Assembly (NCBI GenBank): GCA_001874255.1
Contig: MPDC01000023.1
Span: 1-64,000, forward strand
DNA length: 64,000 nt
Direction: 5' to 3'
Source: Alphaproteobacteria bacterium MedPE-SWcel
GTDB lineage: Bacteria; Pseudomonadota; Alphaproteobacteria; Rhodobacterales; Rhodobacteraceae
The position numbers and the translations under genes were made by a program. Below the pieces are notes generated by a model, which saw only the letters and a list, made by a program, of their open reading frames with translations, was not told where the DNA came from and made no database searches. Positions 1-7,762 of this stretch are shown here, one piece after another. Every line of letters begins with the position of its first letter. The first letter of the stretch is position 1.

Positions 1-173
1 TTGACCCATCCGCTCAAGGTCTGGGGAATACAACCGATCTTGGGTGCAATAGCCGCAATCGCGCCCGCCTGCGTTTCGTATGAACCTTGATGCTCAAACA
101 CCATCCGGACCGCACGTGCGCGGACCTCAGGCGAGTAGCGATTTGCCATTTTGCTTTTCGTCATAACCATCAT
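1..173 (-). CDS. IS3-family transposase OrfA, N-terminal part (runs off window)
   Basis: The first 57 codons of an IS3-type OrfA are readable on the minus strand from an ATG at 173. The protein begins [20 protein letters not shown] and continues with a helix-turn-helix region ending in an LSGWV-type segment, typical of the small DNA-binding protein of IS3-family elements (COG2963). Two further in-frame ATGs (170, 164) make the exact start uncertain. The gene is cut by the window edge, so OrfB and the other end of the element cannot be seen. A terminal inverted-repeat-like sequence lies just upstream at 190-216. Confidence 0.85.
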   Translation of the reverse strand, partial: MMVMTKSKMANRYSPEVRARAVRMVFEHQGSYETQAGAIAAIAPKIGCIPQTLSGWV

Positions 174-189
174 CCTTACTTAAGTTGAT

Positions 190-216
190 GGTCTCCGACA
201 AACTCGGGGCGATTCA
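190..216 (-). repeat. Probable terminal inverted repeat of the IS3-type element
   Basis: Read on the minus strand, this stretch starts TGAATCGCCCCGAGTTTGTC and ends in GGAGACC, just outside the OrfA start. IS3-family ends usually begin with TG and resemble this. The matching end lies outside the window, so the boundary is inferred. Confidence 0.5.
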
Positions 217-478
217 GTGCGCCTGATTCGTGAAAGGGCTCGCCCGTTGGCTATGAGAAGAGACGGCGTAAACTCGAAAAGGCAAGTGTCCAGAAAGTTA
301 GGGGCACCTCAAGCCACTATCCCGTGATCATCTCAGAGGCCGAGGTGCTTGACCCGGGCGGCAAGGAGAAGTTGCGCGGCGGGATGAAAAAAGGAGCGAG
401 GCACGCCGTCTGCCGTCGACTTTTGCGTCCTTCCAGGGGGCAATGCCGCGGCGTCGGACCGATTGAGGTTGAGAGTGA
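217..478. other. Intergenic stretch, no gene seen
   Basis: About 260 bases between the IS end and the LacI-type gene. I see no convincing open frame, RNA gene or promoter. It may be flanking DNA displaced by the insertion. Confidence 0.4.
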
Positions 479-502
479 AAAGTGTCGCCGGTGACGGCGG
501 CA
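478..502 (-). terminator. Candidate terminator of the LacI-type gene
   Basis: An 8-bp stem (483-490 with 495-502, one G-T pair) encloses a 4-base loop just past the stop codon. On the minus strand it is followed by CTTTTC, a short and weak T tract. Confidence 0.4.
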
Positions 503-518
503 CCTTTGTTGTCAGATC

Positions 519-1562
519 CTAAGTGTCGCGCATTCTGAGTGTCGCACCGGGGATCATATCGCCGGGGATCACACGCAAAGGGGCGCTGGCCTCGTCCTCT
601 TCTGACTTCGCGGCGTCAAGCAGTTCCAGCGCCTCAGTCACCATCCTCTCGATCGGTTGGCGTACGGTTGCCAGACGGTATGGCGCGCGTTGGCCTTCGC
701 GTATGCCATCAAAGCCCGCAAGCATGATGTCTTCCGGTATCGACATGCCGAAATGCCCGCGCAACGCATCGGCGCAGCCAATGGCCATGACGTCATTCGC
801 TCCGAAGACGGCATCAGGCCAGTTCGGCGAGGGGCCGTCAAAACGCGCCAAGGTGGCGCGGTAAGCGCCAGCATAACTGGACTGCCCATCAATTTCTTCG
901 ATCTCTACACCGGCTATCGCATCGAGACTTTCGCGAAAGCCCTGAACACGCGCCTTGCTGGTGGAGCCCTTGGGATCGCCGCGCAGAACCAGAAAACGCC
1001 GTGCTCCCGCAGCATGCATGCGCCGCGCCAGGGCACCCGCGCCAGCGACATTGTCGCATACCACTGAGGGGATATTGGCACCGGGGACCTGCCGGTTGTA
1101 CATGATGACCGGAATGCCCAAACCCTCGGACAGCTTGACCATCGTGGAGGTTACACTGGCTGACGTCACCACAACACCGTCCACGGGATACCGAAGCGCC
1201 TGCATCATGACCTCGTCGCTGTTCTGCTCTTCCTGAACGGTGAAGGCGAGGACCTGCCGCCCGGTCTGCTGGATCTGTTCGACGAAACACTGGAGGGTTT
1301 CGGAATAGAAGGGATTGTTGAGGTTCCCGCTGATGACCGCGACGATCTTGGAGGATCTGCGCGACAAGCTGGACGCAAAAACGTTGGGAACATATCCGAG
1401 TTCCTGTGCCGCTGCCAGAATGCGCTCACGCTTTTCGTTGGTGATCGATGCACCGGGCGTGAAGGCGCGCGACACGGAGGGTTGTGACACGCCGGCGGCC
1501 TTCGCCACTTCATAGGAAGTGATGCGAGGTCTCTTGGATCGGGTGCTCTTTCGCTCAGTCAT
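519..1562 (-). CDS. LacI-family transcriptional regulator
   Basis: A 347-residue protein with the standard LacI layout. An N-terminal helix-turn-helix (TSYEVAKAAGVSQPSVSRAF) and hinge helix are followed by a periplasmic-binding-protein-like effector domain ending in GDMIPGATLR. The ATG at 1562 is chosen because GGAGCAGGA directly precedes it; an upstream in-frame ATG at 1586 would place that ribosome site inside the gene. LacI proteins usually repress sugar or nucleoside catabolism genes in response to a small ligand. No obvious target gene lies beside it: it is flanked by the IS element and by the GntR/lyase pair, so its regulon cannot be read here. Confidence 0.85.
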   Translation of the reverse strand: MTERKSTRSKRPRITSYEVAKAAGVSQPSVSRAFTPGASITNEKRERILAAAQELGYVPNVFASSLSRRSSKIVAVISGNLNNPFYSETLQCFVEQIQQTGRQVLAFTVQEEQNSDEVMMQALRYPVDGVVVTSASVTSTMVKLSEGLGIPVIMYNRQVPGANIPSVVCDNVAGAGALARRMHAAGARRFLVLRGDPKGSTSKARVQGFRESLDAIAGVEIEEIDGQSSYAGAYRATLARFDGPSPNWPDAVFGANDVMAIGCADALRGHFGMSIPEDIMLAGFDGIREGQRAPYRLATVRQPIERMVTEALELLDAAKSEEDEASAPLRVIPGDMIPGATLRMRDT

Positions 1563-2069
1563 TCCTGCTCCGGCATAAACAATCACAACAGGATCATTGA
1601 CAGGTTGAGAGCGAAACGCAAATAAGTGAGCGCATTCGCCGGACCGGACGTGTGGATAGACGTGTGGATAAATGGCGCGCCGATATCAAACGGATGCACA
1701 CTGATAAATCGTATAAAGGCACTTAGCCTGCGATCTGTTTGCACCTGCGATACCGCACGCCCAAGACGACACTGCCATGGCCCGCGCGCAGGAAAAGCTC
1801 CCGGTCTACACATCAAAACCAGAATGCACTGCGCCCGGCGCGCTCTTTGATATCCGCAAGTGTGCCGCGGATAAGAAGATGCGGTCGATCCCCAACACCT
1901 CAGGCGCCCCGCGGGTGAGCATCGTTCGCAAGTCCCTGCCGCGAATTTTGTTAGTCCCGAACAATCGGCTTTGCCGCCACTGGAAAGCGGTCGGGCACCC
2001 GGCCTAGCGCTGCAGATGGCGGGAGAGGCATCCATCCCATCAAATGGCTGACGCAGGTCCGGATGCCCC
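1563..2069. other. Intergenic region with a 12-bp direct repeat
   Basis: About 500 bases between two minus-strand genes. The 12-mer GACGTGTGGATA occurs twice in tandem at 1647-1670. The promoter of the LacI gene should lie in its left part, but I see no clear -35/-10 pair. Open frames here are short, lack family features and are likely spurious. Confidence 0.4.
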
Positions 2070-2948
2070 TTATTCGGCGTCGTCCGGCATGTCGCCCCAT
2101 TTCTTTTCAAACTCCCAGACTTCGGAAAATCCGATGAGTGTGTTGAATTCCTGAAAGTCGAACAGCGGCACATCCGGCGACAAAGATGTGCCCGTCGCCT
2201 TCAGGCTCCTCAGCGCGGTTTCAACTGCTGCAGCGGCAGCAAGGCCGGTGAGAGCAGGGAAGATGGCAAGGGAATAGCCGATTTCTTCCAACTGGCTGGC
2301 CGGAAGGATCGGTGTGCGTCCGCCGTCTGCCATATTGGCCATCATGGGGGCATCGATCCGCGCGCAGGCCTCGCGCATCTCGTCCTCAGTGTCGAGCGCC
2401 TCCAGGAACACCACATCGGCGCCGGCGTCCCGATAGCGCAACAATCGCTCAACTGCGGCGTCGAGCCCTTCCATTGCCTTGGAATCGGTGCGGGCGATGA
2501 TCAGGGTGTCGGCCCCATTGCGAGCATCGCAGGCGACTTTGATCTTCTGCTCCATCTCCTGTGACGTGATCACCTGTTTATAGGGCGTATGCCCGCATTT
2601 CTTCGGAAACTGCTGATCTTCCATCTGGATCGCGGTGGCGCCTGCGCCAACATATCCGCGCACGCAATGTGCCACATTCAGCAAGCCGCCAAAGCCTGTG
2701 TCGGCGTCCGCAATGATTCCCGCATCACAGGTCCGCGCGAGCGTCTGAAGCCGACGTAACATCTCGGTATAGGTCGTGATGCCCGCGTCCGGCAGCCCCT
2801 CGACCGAGGCGGTCCCCCAATAGCCGGAGGAGTAGACAAAATCGAACCCGACCTTATTGGCGACCACGGCTGAAATCATATCGTGAATGCCCGGTGCGGT
2901 AACGAACTGCCCCGCATCCAACGCCGCTTTGAGACTGGGTTTGCGCAT
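2070..2948 (-). CDS. Isocitrate lyase/PEP mutase superfamily lyase (methylisocitrate or dimethylmalate lyase type)
   Basis: A 292-residue TIM-barrel protein of the isocitrate lyase/PEP mutase superfamily. The metal-binding stretch IIADADTGFG (about 78-87) and the catalytic loop KKCGH (116-120) are both present. The KKCGH loop is typical of C-C bond lyases such as 2-methylisocitrate or 2,3-dimethylmalate lyase. PEP mutases and phosphonopyruvate hydrolases carry an EDK...NS loop instead, so a role in phosphonate synthesis is unlikely. The gene starts 3 bases after the GntR-family gene at 2952 and is surely cotranscribed with it. The exact substrate cannot be told from sequence. Confidence 0.85.
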   Translation of the reverse strand: MRKPSLKAALDAGQFVTAPGIHDMISAVVANKVGFDFVYSSGYWGTASVEGLPDAGITTYTEMLRRLQTLARTCDAGIIADADTGFGGLLNVAHCVRGYVGAGATAIQMEDQQFPKKCGHTPYKQVITSQEMEQKIKVACDARNGADTLIIARTDSKAMEGLDAAVERLLRYRDAGADVVFLEALDTEDEMREACARIDAPMMANMADGGRTPILPASQLEEIGYSLAIFPALTGLAAAAAVETALRSLKATGTSLSPDVPLFDFQEFNTLIGFSEVWEFEKKWGDMPDDAE

Positions 2949-2951
2949 GGA

Positions 2952-3698
2952 TTAGTTTCCTCTTTGAGTTATTTTTCTCGGAGCCGTGCGCTCCGTTTCT
3001 CCTTGGGTGTCGCCAACGTCGTGGGTTCCTTTGAAGACACAGGCCGCGGAAAGGACATGCGCGCGCATGATCGCTGCGGCCCAGTCTGCCTCGCCGTCGC
3101 GGATTGCGGTGACCAATTGCCGGTGATCCGACAAGGAACGATTGACGTCTTCTTGTCCGAACAAGCGGTAGGATCGCACCAGAAACCCGAGGTCCATCAG
3201 GTTGAGCGCTATGTTCTCGATCCGCCGGTTGCCTGACATCCGCAGGATGTGGCCGTGAAAATTGCGGTTCATTTCGGAATAGCCGTGCACGTCGCGCAAG
3301 GGGGCACCGGCGGCCCCTTCCATGCGGTTTGCGAGGTCTTCGAGGATCGCAATGTCATCGGCGGTGGCCGCGCGCGCAGCTCGGGCCGCGGCTTCGGATT
3401 CGATGATGGCGCGGGTCTCGAAGACATCCCGTGCATCCTGGGCCGACCAGCCTTTGACTAATGCGCCCGCATGGGGGGAAAGCGTGACAAACCCCTCTGA
3501 TGCCAGCCGATGCAACGCCTCGCGCACCGGAGTGCGGGAGACGTTCATTGACTTGGCAAGCGCCCCTTCGGTGAGCCTGCTCCCGACGCCGTATGTCCCG
3601 ATGGATATCTCATCGCGCAGGGCCTCATACACACGCGACGAGGCTGTCGTGTTGGTTTTTTTATCCGCGATGTCGTTTTTCAGGGGCGTCGTCGCCAT
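2952..3698 (-). CDS. GntR-family regulator, FadR subfamily (FCD domain)
   Basis: A 248-residue regulator. A winged helix (about 20-85, with TEGALAKSMNVSRTPVREAL as recognition region) precedes an all-helical FCD ligand domain containing conserved histidines (for example EMNRNFHGHI). FCD regulators commonly sense carboxylic acids, which fits the downstream C-C lyase at 2070-2948. Two TTGTATRCNA sites and a larger inverted repeat lie 60-130 bases upstream and suggest autoregulation and possible control of the plus-strand alcohol dehydrogenase. Confidence 0.88.
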   Translation of the reverse strand: MATTPLKNDIADKKTNTTASSRVYEALRDEISIGTYGVGSRLTEGALAKSMNVSRTPVREALHRLASEGFVTLSPHAGALVKGWSAQDARDVFETRAIIESEAAARAARAATADDIAILEDLANRMEGAAGAPLRDVHGYSEMNRNFHGHILRMSGNRRIENIALNLMDLGFLVRSYRLFGQEDVNRSLSDHRQLVTAIRDGEADWAAAIMRAHVLSAACVFKGTHDVGDTQGETERTAPRKITQRGN

Positions 3699-3761
3699 GG
3701 AACGTCCTCCGGCCGCTGCGCAAGGGCGCGCCTGTGGTCTAAACTGGGGTGAGCTCTGATT

Positions 3762-3824
3762 TTGTATGCAATATATGAGATCGCTATCGATTTATCTATC
3801 GATATTTGACTTATTGTATACGAT
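3762..3824. promoter_or_regulatory. Candidate GntR/FadR-type operator cluster
   Basis: Two near-palindromic boxes, TTGTATGCAA (3762-3771) and TTGTATACGA (3814-3823), match the general FadR-subfamily pattern TNGTATRCNA and lie about 52 bases apart. Between them is an inverted repeat with arms TATCGAT (3785-3791) and ATCGATA (3798-3804). The cluster lies in the divergent region between the GntR gene and the iron alcohol dehydrogenase. Function is inferred. Confidence 0.5.
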
Positions 3825-3902
3825 GGTGGAAATTGCGTGCGAAGCAGAACCTGCGCGGCGATGCCTGCGGCACGCGATCATAGCCCGGGGAGGGGAGCAG
3901 AC

Positions 3903-4037
3903 ATGCGTTTTGAAACTGGCGGCAAGCCTCTTTTTGCTGCGTTGATCGCATCCGTGTCGACCAGGTCGGGATCCGCACGGAGCAGCTCCGGCGTGCAGGT
4001 CGCGGCCTCGCGCTCAGACCCGCGTCGCGCCGAGTAG
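3903..4037 (+). CDS. Possible small ORF or truncated gene start
   Basis: A 44-codon frame begins with ATG at 3903 behind a strong purine-rich site (GGGGAGGGGAGCAGAC). Its first residues, MRFETGGKPLFAALIA, look like the start of an exported or metabolic protein, but the remainder is low-complexity (S/R/A-rich) and I recognise no family. It could be the broken 5' end of a lost gene, in a region with other debris. Confidence 0.25.
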   Translation: MRFETGGKPLFAALIASVSTRSGSARSSSGVQVAASRSDPRRAE

Positions 4038-4046
4038 GAGAGCGTA

Positions 4047-4096
4047 CGTGACGACGATCCGTGACGACGATCCGTGACGATGATCCGTGACGATGA
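4047..4096. repeat. 13-bp tandem repeat, about 3.8 copies
   Basis: The unit CGTGACGACGATC occurs at 4047-4059 and 4060-4072, then as CGTGACGATGATC at 4073-4085 and as a partial copy at 4086-4096. A 13-bp period is not a multiple of three. The array lies about 90 bases before the alcohol dehydrogenase start and would be in its 5' leader. Confidence 0.85.
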
Positions 4097-4187
4097 AGAG
4101 ACAGCGCAGTGACCCACCCAAAGACACGGCACGCGTCCCGTACGAGCCAGATTGCCCTTCCGACCGTTTAACCGAGGATACCTTCCC

Positions 4188-5354
4188 ATGACACAAACTC
4201 TCGCGCCCTTCTCTTTCGACACCCCAGGCTCGATGCGCGTGGAATGGGGCGGCGCGGCGCGGATGGGCGCGTTGTTGCAAGGCTGGTTTGCGGAACGCAA
4301 CGTGCTGATCGTGACGGACCGTTTCCTGAACGAAAACGGACTGTTGGCGCCTGCCATTGCGTCGCTGGAGGCAGAGGGTTTTTCGGTCACCGTTTTCGAT
4401 GATGTGGTCGCCGACCCGCCAGAACATATCGTGACGTCTTGCGTCGCGCAGGGGAAAGCGGCGGGCGCCAACCTTGTTCTGGGGCTTGGTGGTGGGTCCT
4501 CAATGGATATCGCCAAGATTACCGCGCTGATGCTCGCGTCTGATCAGCCGCTCTCGGAAATGTACGGGATCGACAATGTGCGCGGCGACCGGGTGCCGCT
4601 CGTTCAGGTCCCAACCACTGCGGGCACCGGATCAGAGGTGACCAATATCACCATTCTGACAACCGGCGAGACAACCAAGATGGGAATTGTGTCAAAGCAA
4701 CTCTATGCCGATCGCGTCTTGCTGGACGCCGAGTTGACGACGGGATTGCCGCAGGCCCAGACGGCGGCCACCGGGATCGACGCCATGGTCCACGCAATCG
4801 AAGCCTTCACCAGCCAACACAAGAAAAACCCGCTGTCAGATGTTTTCGCGCGCGAGTCGCTGCGGCTGATGAGCGCCAATTTACTCGCCGCCTGTACAGA
4901 TGGGAGCAATCGCGAGGCCCGTGAGGCCATGTTGCTGGGGTCCAATCTCGCCGGGCAGGCTTTTTCCAACAGTCCCGTCGCGGCCGTCCATGCGCTGGCC
5001 TACCCGCTGGGGGGGCACTACCATCTGCCGCACGGCCTGACCAACGCGCTGATGCTTGGCCCTGTACTGCGCTACAACATGACGGCCGCAGCCAGGCTGT
5101 ATGCCGAACTGGCGGATGTCGTGCTTGGCCCCTCCGACGAGGGCATTCAGGCCCGGTCGGCCAGTTTCGTGGCCTTCATGCAGGATCTCATGGAACGCTC
5201 CGGCGCGCCCCTGCGCCTGCGCGACGTCGATGTGCCCGAAGCCGACCTGCCGATGCTGGCCAAAAGCGCAATGCTGCAAAGCCGCTTGCTGGTGAACAAC
5301 CCTGTGGCGGTGACCGAGGACGATGCGCTCAGGCTCTACCGCGAGGCGTTCTAA
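4188..5354 (+). CDS. Iron-containing alcohol dehydrogenase
   Basis: A 388-residue group III (iron-type) alcohol dehydrogenase. The nucleotide-binding GGGSSMDIAK (about 101-110) and PTTAGTGSE precede the metal-binding region with DAMVHAIEA and the histidine cluster HALAYPLGGHYHLPHG. The ATG at 4188 follows GAGGATA at a suitable distance; a longer reading from 4152 lacks a site. The enzyme would interconvert an alcohol or hydroxyacid and a carbonyl with NAD(P). It lies divergent to the GntR/lyase pair and may handle a product of the same pathway, which is an inference from position. Confidence 0.88.
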   Translation: MTQTLAPFSFDTPGSMRVEWGGAARMGALLQGWFAERNVLIVTDRFLNENGLLAPAIASLEAEGFSVTVFDDVVADPPEHIVTSCVAQGKAAGANLVLGLGGGSSMDIAKITALMLASDQPLSEMYGIDNVRGDRVPLVQVPTTAGTGSEVTNITILTTGETTKMGIVSKQLYADRVLLDAELTTGLPQAQTAATGIDAMVHAIEAFTSQHKKNPLSDVFARESLRLMSANLLAACTDGSNREAREAMLLGSNLAGQAFSNSPVAAVHALAYPLGGHYHLPHGLTNALMLGPVLRYNMTAAARLYAELADVVLGPSDEGIQARSASFVAFMQDLMERSGAPLRLRDVDVPEADLPMLAKSAMLQSRLLVNNPVAVTEDDALRLYREAF

Positions 5355-5439
5355 GCGATTGAATGCGCTGCGAGCAGGGAGGGGCAGGTCCGGACAAACT
5401 GTATAGGCTGGACAGGCCAACGGGACACTCATCGGGTTA

Positions 5440-5880
5440 AAGAAGCTTCCTGGTTCGCCGGCGTCGCAGTCGGCGCAGCGCAGCAGGCAGGACAGAAGAT
5501 CGGGCGGATGGCACGCGCGCTCTGGTCTTGGTCGTGTCGTCAAAACCCCGACCGGGTTCATGGCCTGGCGGACACCTTCCTGGCGGGCTTTCACCCGGTC
5601 CGAGAGTGGATCGTCCACGATGCTGAGGTCGGGAACGGTCTGGACCTCCCACTCCGTGGGCGGGTTTGGGCGCGACCGTCATTTGCCGGTGTCTGGGTCG
5701 CGATTATTGATGAGCCGGTTCCAGATCAGGCGGCCAATGTAGAGGTCATTGTTCAAGATGCCGGTGCCGCGCTTGATGTTCCCTGAAATCGTCGAGGGGT
5801 TCCCGACCCCGGTGCCCTGGCCACTCTGCGGCGCGGCAATGCCTTCGGCGTTCGGTGCCGCAGCAATGGTGCGTGCCGAT
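5440..5880 (-). pseudogene. Remnant of a large serine recombinase (Recombinase domain and zinc ribbon start)
   Basis: On the minus strand one frame spells GTGILNNDLYIGRLIWNRL, then DPDTGK, an in-frame TGA at 5679-5681, then RSRPNPPTEW, and further on DDPLSDRVKARQEG and LLSCLLRCADCDAG. These are the landmarks of the Recombinase domain and the start of the zinc ribbon of large serine recombinases, in order and in one frame. The N-terminal resolvase domain with the catalytic serine is missing, the zinc ribbon is cut off, and the TGA replaces what is usually an arginine codon. It is dead. Confidence 0.8.
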
Positions 5881-5964
5881 TGGCCCCCGGCATGGCGGCC
5901 AACATGTCGCCGAAGTGCCGCATGGCTTGCCTCTCGTGACATCGGCGATGCCAACGCACTGCCC

Positions 5965-6198
5965 GAAATAGATGGAAAAGGGGCGTGGCGCGACAACGTC
6001 TTCGTGGAGCGCCTCTGGAGAACCATAAAATACGAAGAGGTCTACCTGCGGGTCTGCGCCAGCGTCTCGGAAGTTCGCGCCGGGATCGGCCGCTATCTCG
6101 GCTTCTACAGCAGACGCCGCCCACATACATCGCTTGACGGCAAAACGCCCGATTGGGCCTCCTTCAACCAACCGATGCCCGAAGCGGCCGCGGCTTAA
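5965..6198 (+). pseudogene. IS3-family transposase OrfB, C-terminal fragment
   Basis: From about 5965 the frame reads DGKGAWRDNVFVERLWRTIK, continues through YLGFYSRRRPHTSLDGKTPD and stops at 6198. This is the end of the DDE integrase domain of an IS3 OrfB, including the last catalytic Glu region. Everything before it in the frame belongs to the opposite-strand recombinase remnant, so the element was truncated on its left. The following 60 bases resemble the 3' end region of such an element. Confidence 0.82.
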
Positions 6199-6259
6199 CC
6201 GGGGCGGAAATCCACTTAGAAAAAAACCGAAACCTGTTCAGATAAACCGAGCCACCTCT

Positions 6260-6355
6260 ACCCGCCTTGCGGCAAATCTTCGCGACAGGCGTGCCTTGTT
6301 CGCCCTGCATCAGGATGAATGTCCTCTGCGCCGCCGCGAGCTTCGATGCGTTCAT
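6260..6355 (-). pseudogene. IS3-family OrfA, N-terminal fragment
   Basis: An ATG at 6355 on the minus strand begins MNASKLAAAQRTFILMQGEQ and continues GTPVAKICRKAG, close to the usual start of an IS3 OrfA (pattern MKASKFTEAQ...EGTPVAEICRKAGIS). The resemblance ends near 6260, where it abuts the 3' end of the plus-strand IS3 fragment. It is a 32-residue stub without the rest of OrfA or OrfB. Confidence 0.65.
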
Positions 6356-6676
6356 GCGATTCCACTCCTTCTTCCAGCCAGGAAAACTTGGCGGAAAGCT
6401 CCAGCGTCATTCGATCCAGTGTTCAGGGGGAAGAGCATTCGCCATGGTCCGGGGGCGAAGGTGGGAAGTCATCTGTCTTCACAGGGCAGAAATGGCCGAA
6501 ACGGGGTGATCGAAATTTGGGCACTTCGCTGCAAGGAGCTCTGCGGGAAGATCGAATTCCCCGGTTGCCACAAAATTTGTGTTGAGGTTCAAATGGACAT
6601 GAACAAGAAACTCAGATCAAGTCGGCAGGTTACTTACCATGCTAACTTTTCCGAAAAGCTCATTACAGGATATGCT
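6356..6676. other. Intergenic region before the ABC operon
   Basis: About 320 bases. The left 80 bases are probably the outer end of the OrfA-bearing IS stub. The rest should contain the promoter of the 10-kb operon, but I see no confident -35/-10 pair or operator. Confidence 0.4.
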
Positions 6677-7693
6677 ATGACCCGTCTGACCTCTTTGGCC
6701 GCTATTGCAGCCAGCTTGTTGGCCTCCTCGCTTTCCGCAGAAACGCTGACCATCTCTTGGTGGGGCTACAACGGTGACAAGCTCAATGCGAATATCATCG
6801 AGCCGTTCAAAGACATCTGCGGCTGCGACGTGGTATTTGAGACCGGCAACAACGCGGATCGCCTTGGCAAGCTGACCGCGCGCAACGGCAAAGGCGTCGA
6901 TGTCATCTATCTGACAGACAGCTACAGCCAGGTCGGCATCGAAAACGGGATCTTTCAGCCTCTGGACCGGTCCAGACTCCCCAATGTCGGCAAGTTGTAC
7001 GACATCGCTCAGGACCCCCAAGGCGGCTATGGTCCGGCTTACGCGGTGGGCCGTGCCGGGATTGTATATGACAGCGCCCAGGTGGCGCCGCTGACATCCT
7101 GGGCGGATCTCTGGCGTGACGATTTGGTTGGCCAGGTTTCCCTGCCGGGGATCACGACCACTGCCGGTCCGATGGTCGTTATGCGCGCCGGTTCCGTTGC
7201 CGGGACGGATGCTTTGACAGACAGCGAAGGTGCCTTTGCCCAGATCGAAAAGATCAAGCCGAACGTGGTCAAGAACTACAACACCGGCTCCGAGATGGTG
7301 AATTTGTTCTCCACCGGCGAGGTTTCCGTGTCCGTTGCACAGGATTTCGCGCTCTATTCGCTGAAAAAGGCGGTCCCGACGATTGAATGGGCTGAGTTGG
7401 AAGATGGCGACATCGCGACCCTGAACACTGTGAACATTCCAGTTGGATCCGAAAATGTCGATCTGGCCTATCAGTTCATCAACTTCATCCTGTCCACAGA
7501 GGTTCAGACAAAGAACGGGGCAGAGGGTGTCGACGCTCCGGTCAATACCGAGGTCGAACTGACGCCGGAACAAGCGGCCGTCTGGACCTATGGCGCCGAA
7601 GCAATCGCGAAACTGAACCGCATGGACTATTCTGCGATGAACAAGCACAAGGCGGACTGGATCGACAGCTGGAACGAGATTTTCGGCTACTGA
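6677..7693 (+). CDS. ABC transporter substrate-binding protein (PotD/PotF-like)
   Basis: A 338-residue periplasmic binding protein. The ATG at 6677 follows ACAGGA and begins a clear signal peptide (MTRLTSLAAIAASLLASSLSA). The mature part begins ETLTISWWGYNGDKLN and has the fold-1 features of the spermidine/putrescine group: it includes DVIYLTDSY and GRAGIVYDS. A longer in-frame reading from 6134 is rejected because it runs through IS debris. It is the first gene of the importer operon and fixes substrate specificity, which cannot be read from sequence; polyamine-type, amino-acid or nucleoside-conjugate ligands are possible. Confidence 0.88.
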   Translation: MTRLTSLAAIAASLLASSLSAETLTISWWGYNGDKLNANIIEPFKDICGCDVVFETGNNADRLGKLTARNGKGVDVIYLTDSYSQVGIENGIFQPLDRSRLPNVGKLYDIAQDPQGGYGPAYAVGRAGIVYDSAQVAPLTSWADLWRDDLVGQVSLPGITTTAGPMVVMRAGSVAGTDALTDSEGAFAQIEKIKPNVVKNYNTGSEMVNLFSTGEVSVSVAQDFALYSLKKAVPTIEWAELEDGDIATLNTVNIPVGSENVDLAYQFINFILSTEVQTKNGAEGVDAPVNTEVELTPEQAAVWTYGAEAIAKLNRMDYSAMNKHKADWIDSWNEIFGY

Positions 7694-7719
7694 TCACATA
7701 AACCAGTCACACAAATCCT

Positions 7720-7742
7720 GGGGCGGATCACACCGCCCCTTT
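7720..7742 (+). terminator. Intercistronic stem-loop after the binding-protein gene
   Basis: GGGGCGG (7720-7726) pairs with CCGCCCC (7733-7739) around a 6-base loop and is followed by TTT. Such stems after binding-protein genes often stabilise the 5' message or cause partial termination, so that the binding protein is made in excess over the permeases. Confidence 0.6.
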
Positions 7743-7762
7743 GACATTGGTGGAAAAATAGA

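Noticed and set aside
2070-2948. PEP mutase and hence a phosphonate pathway
   Set aside because: The loop is KKCGH, the lyase form, not the EDK...NS form of PEP mutase; no phosphonate biosynthesis genes are near. PhnA at 19644 is not evidence of such a pathway.
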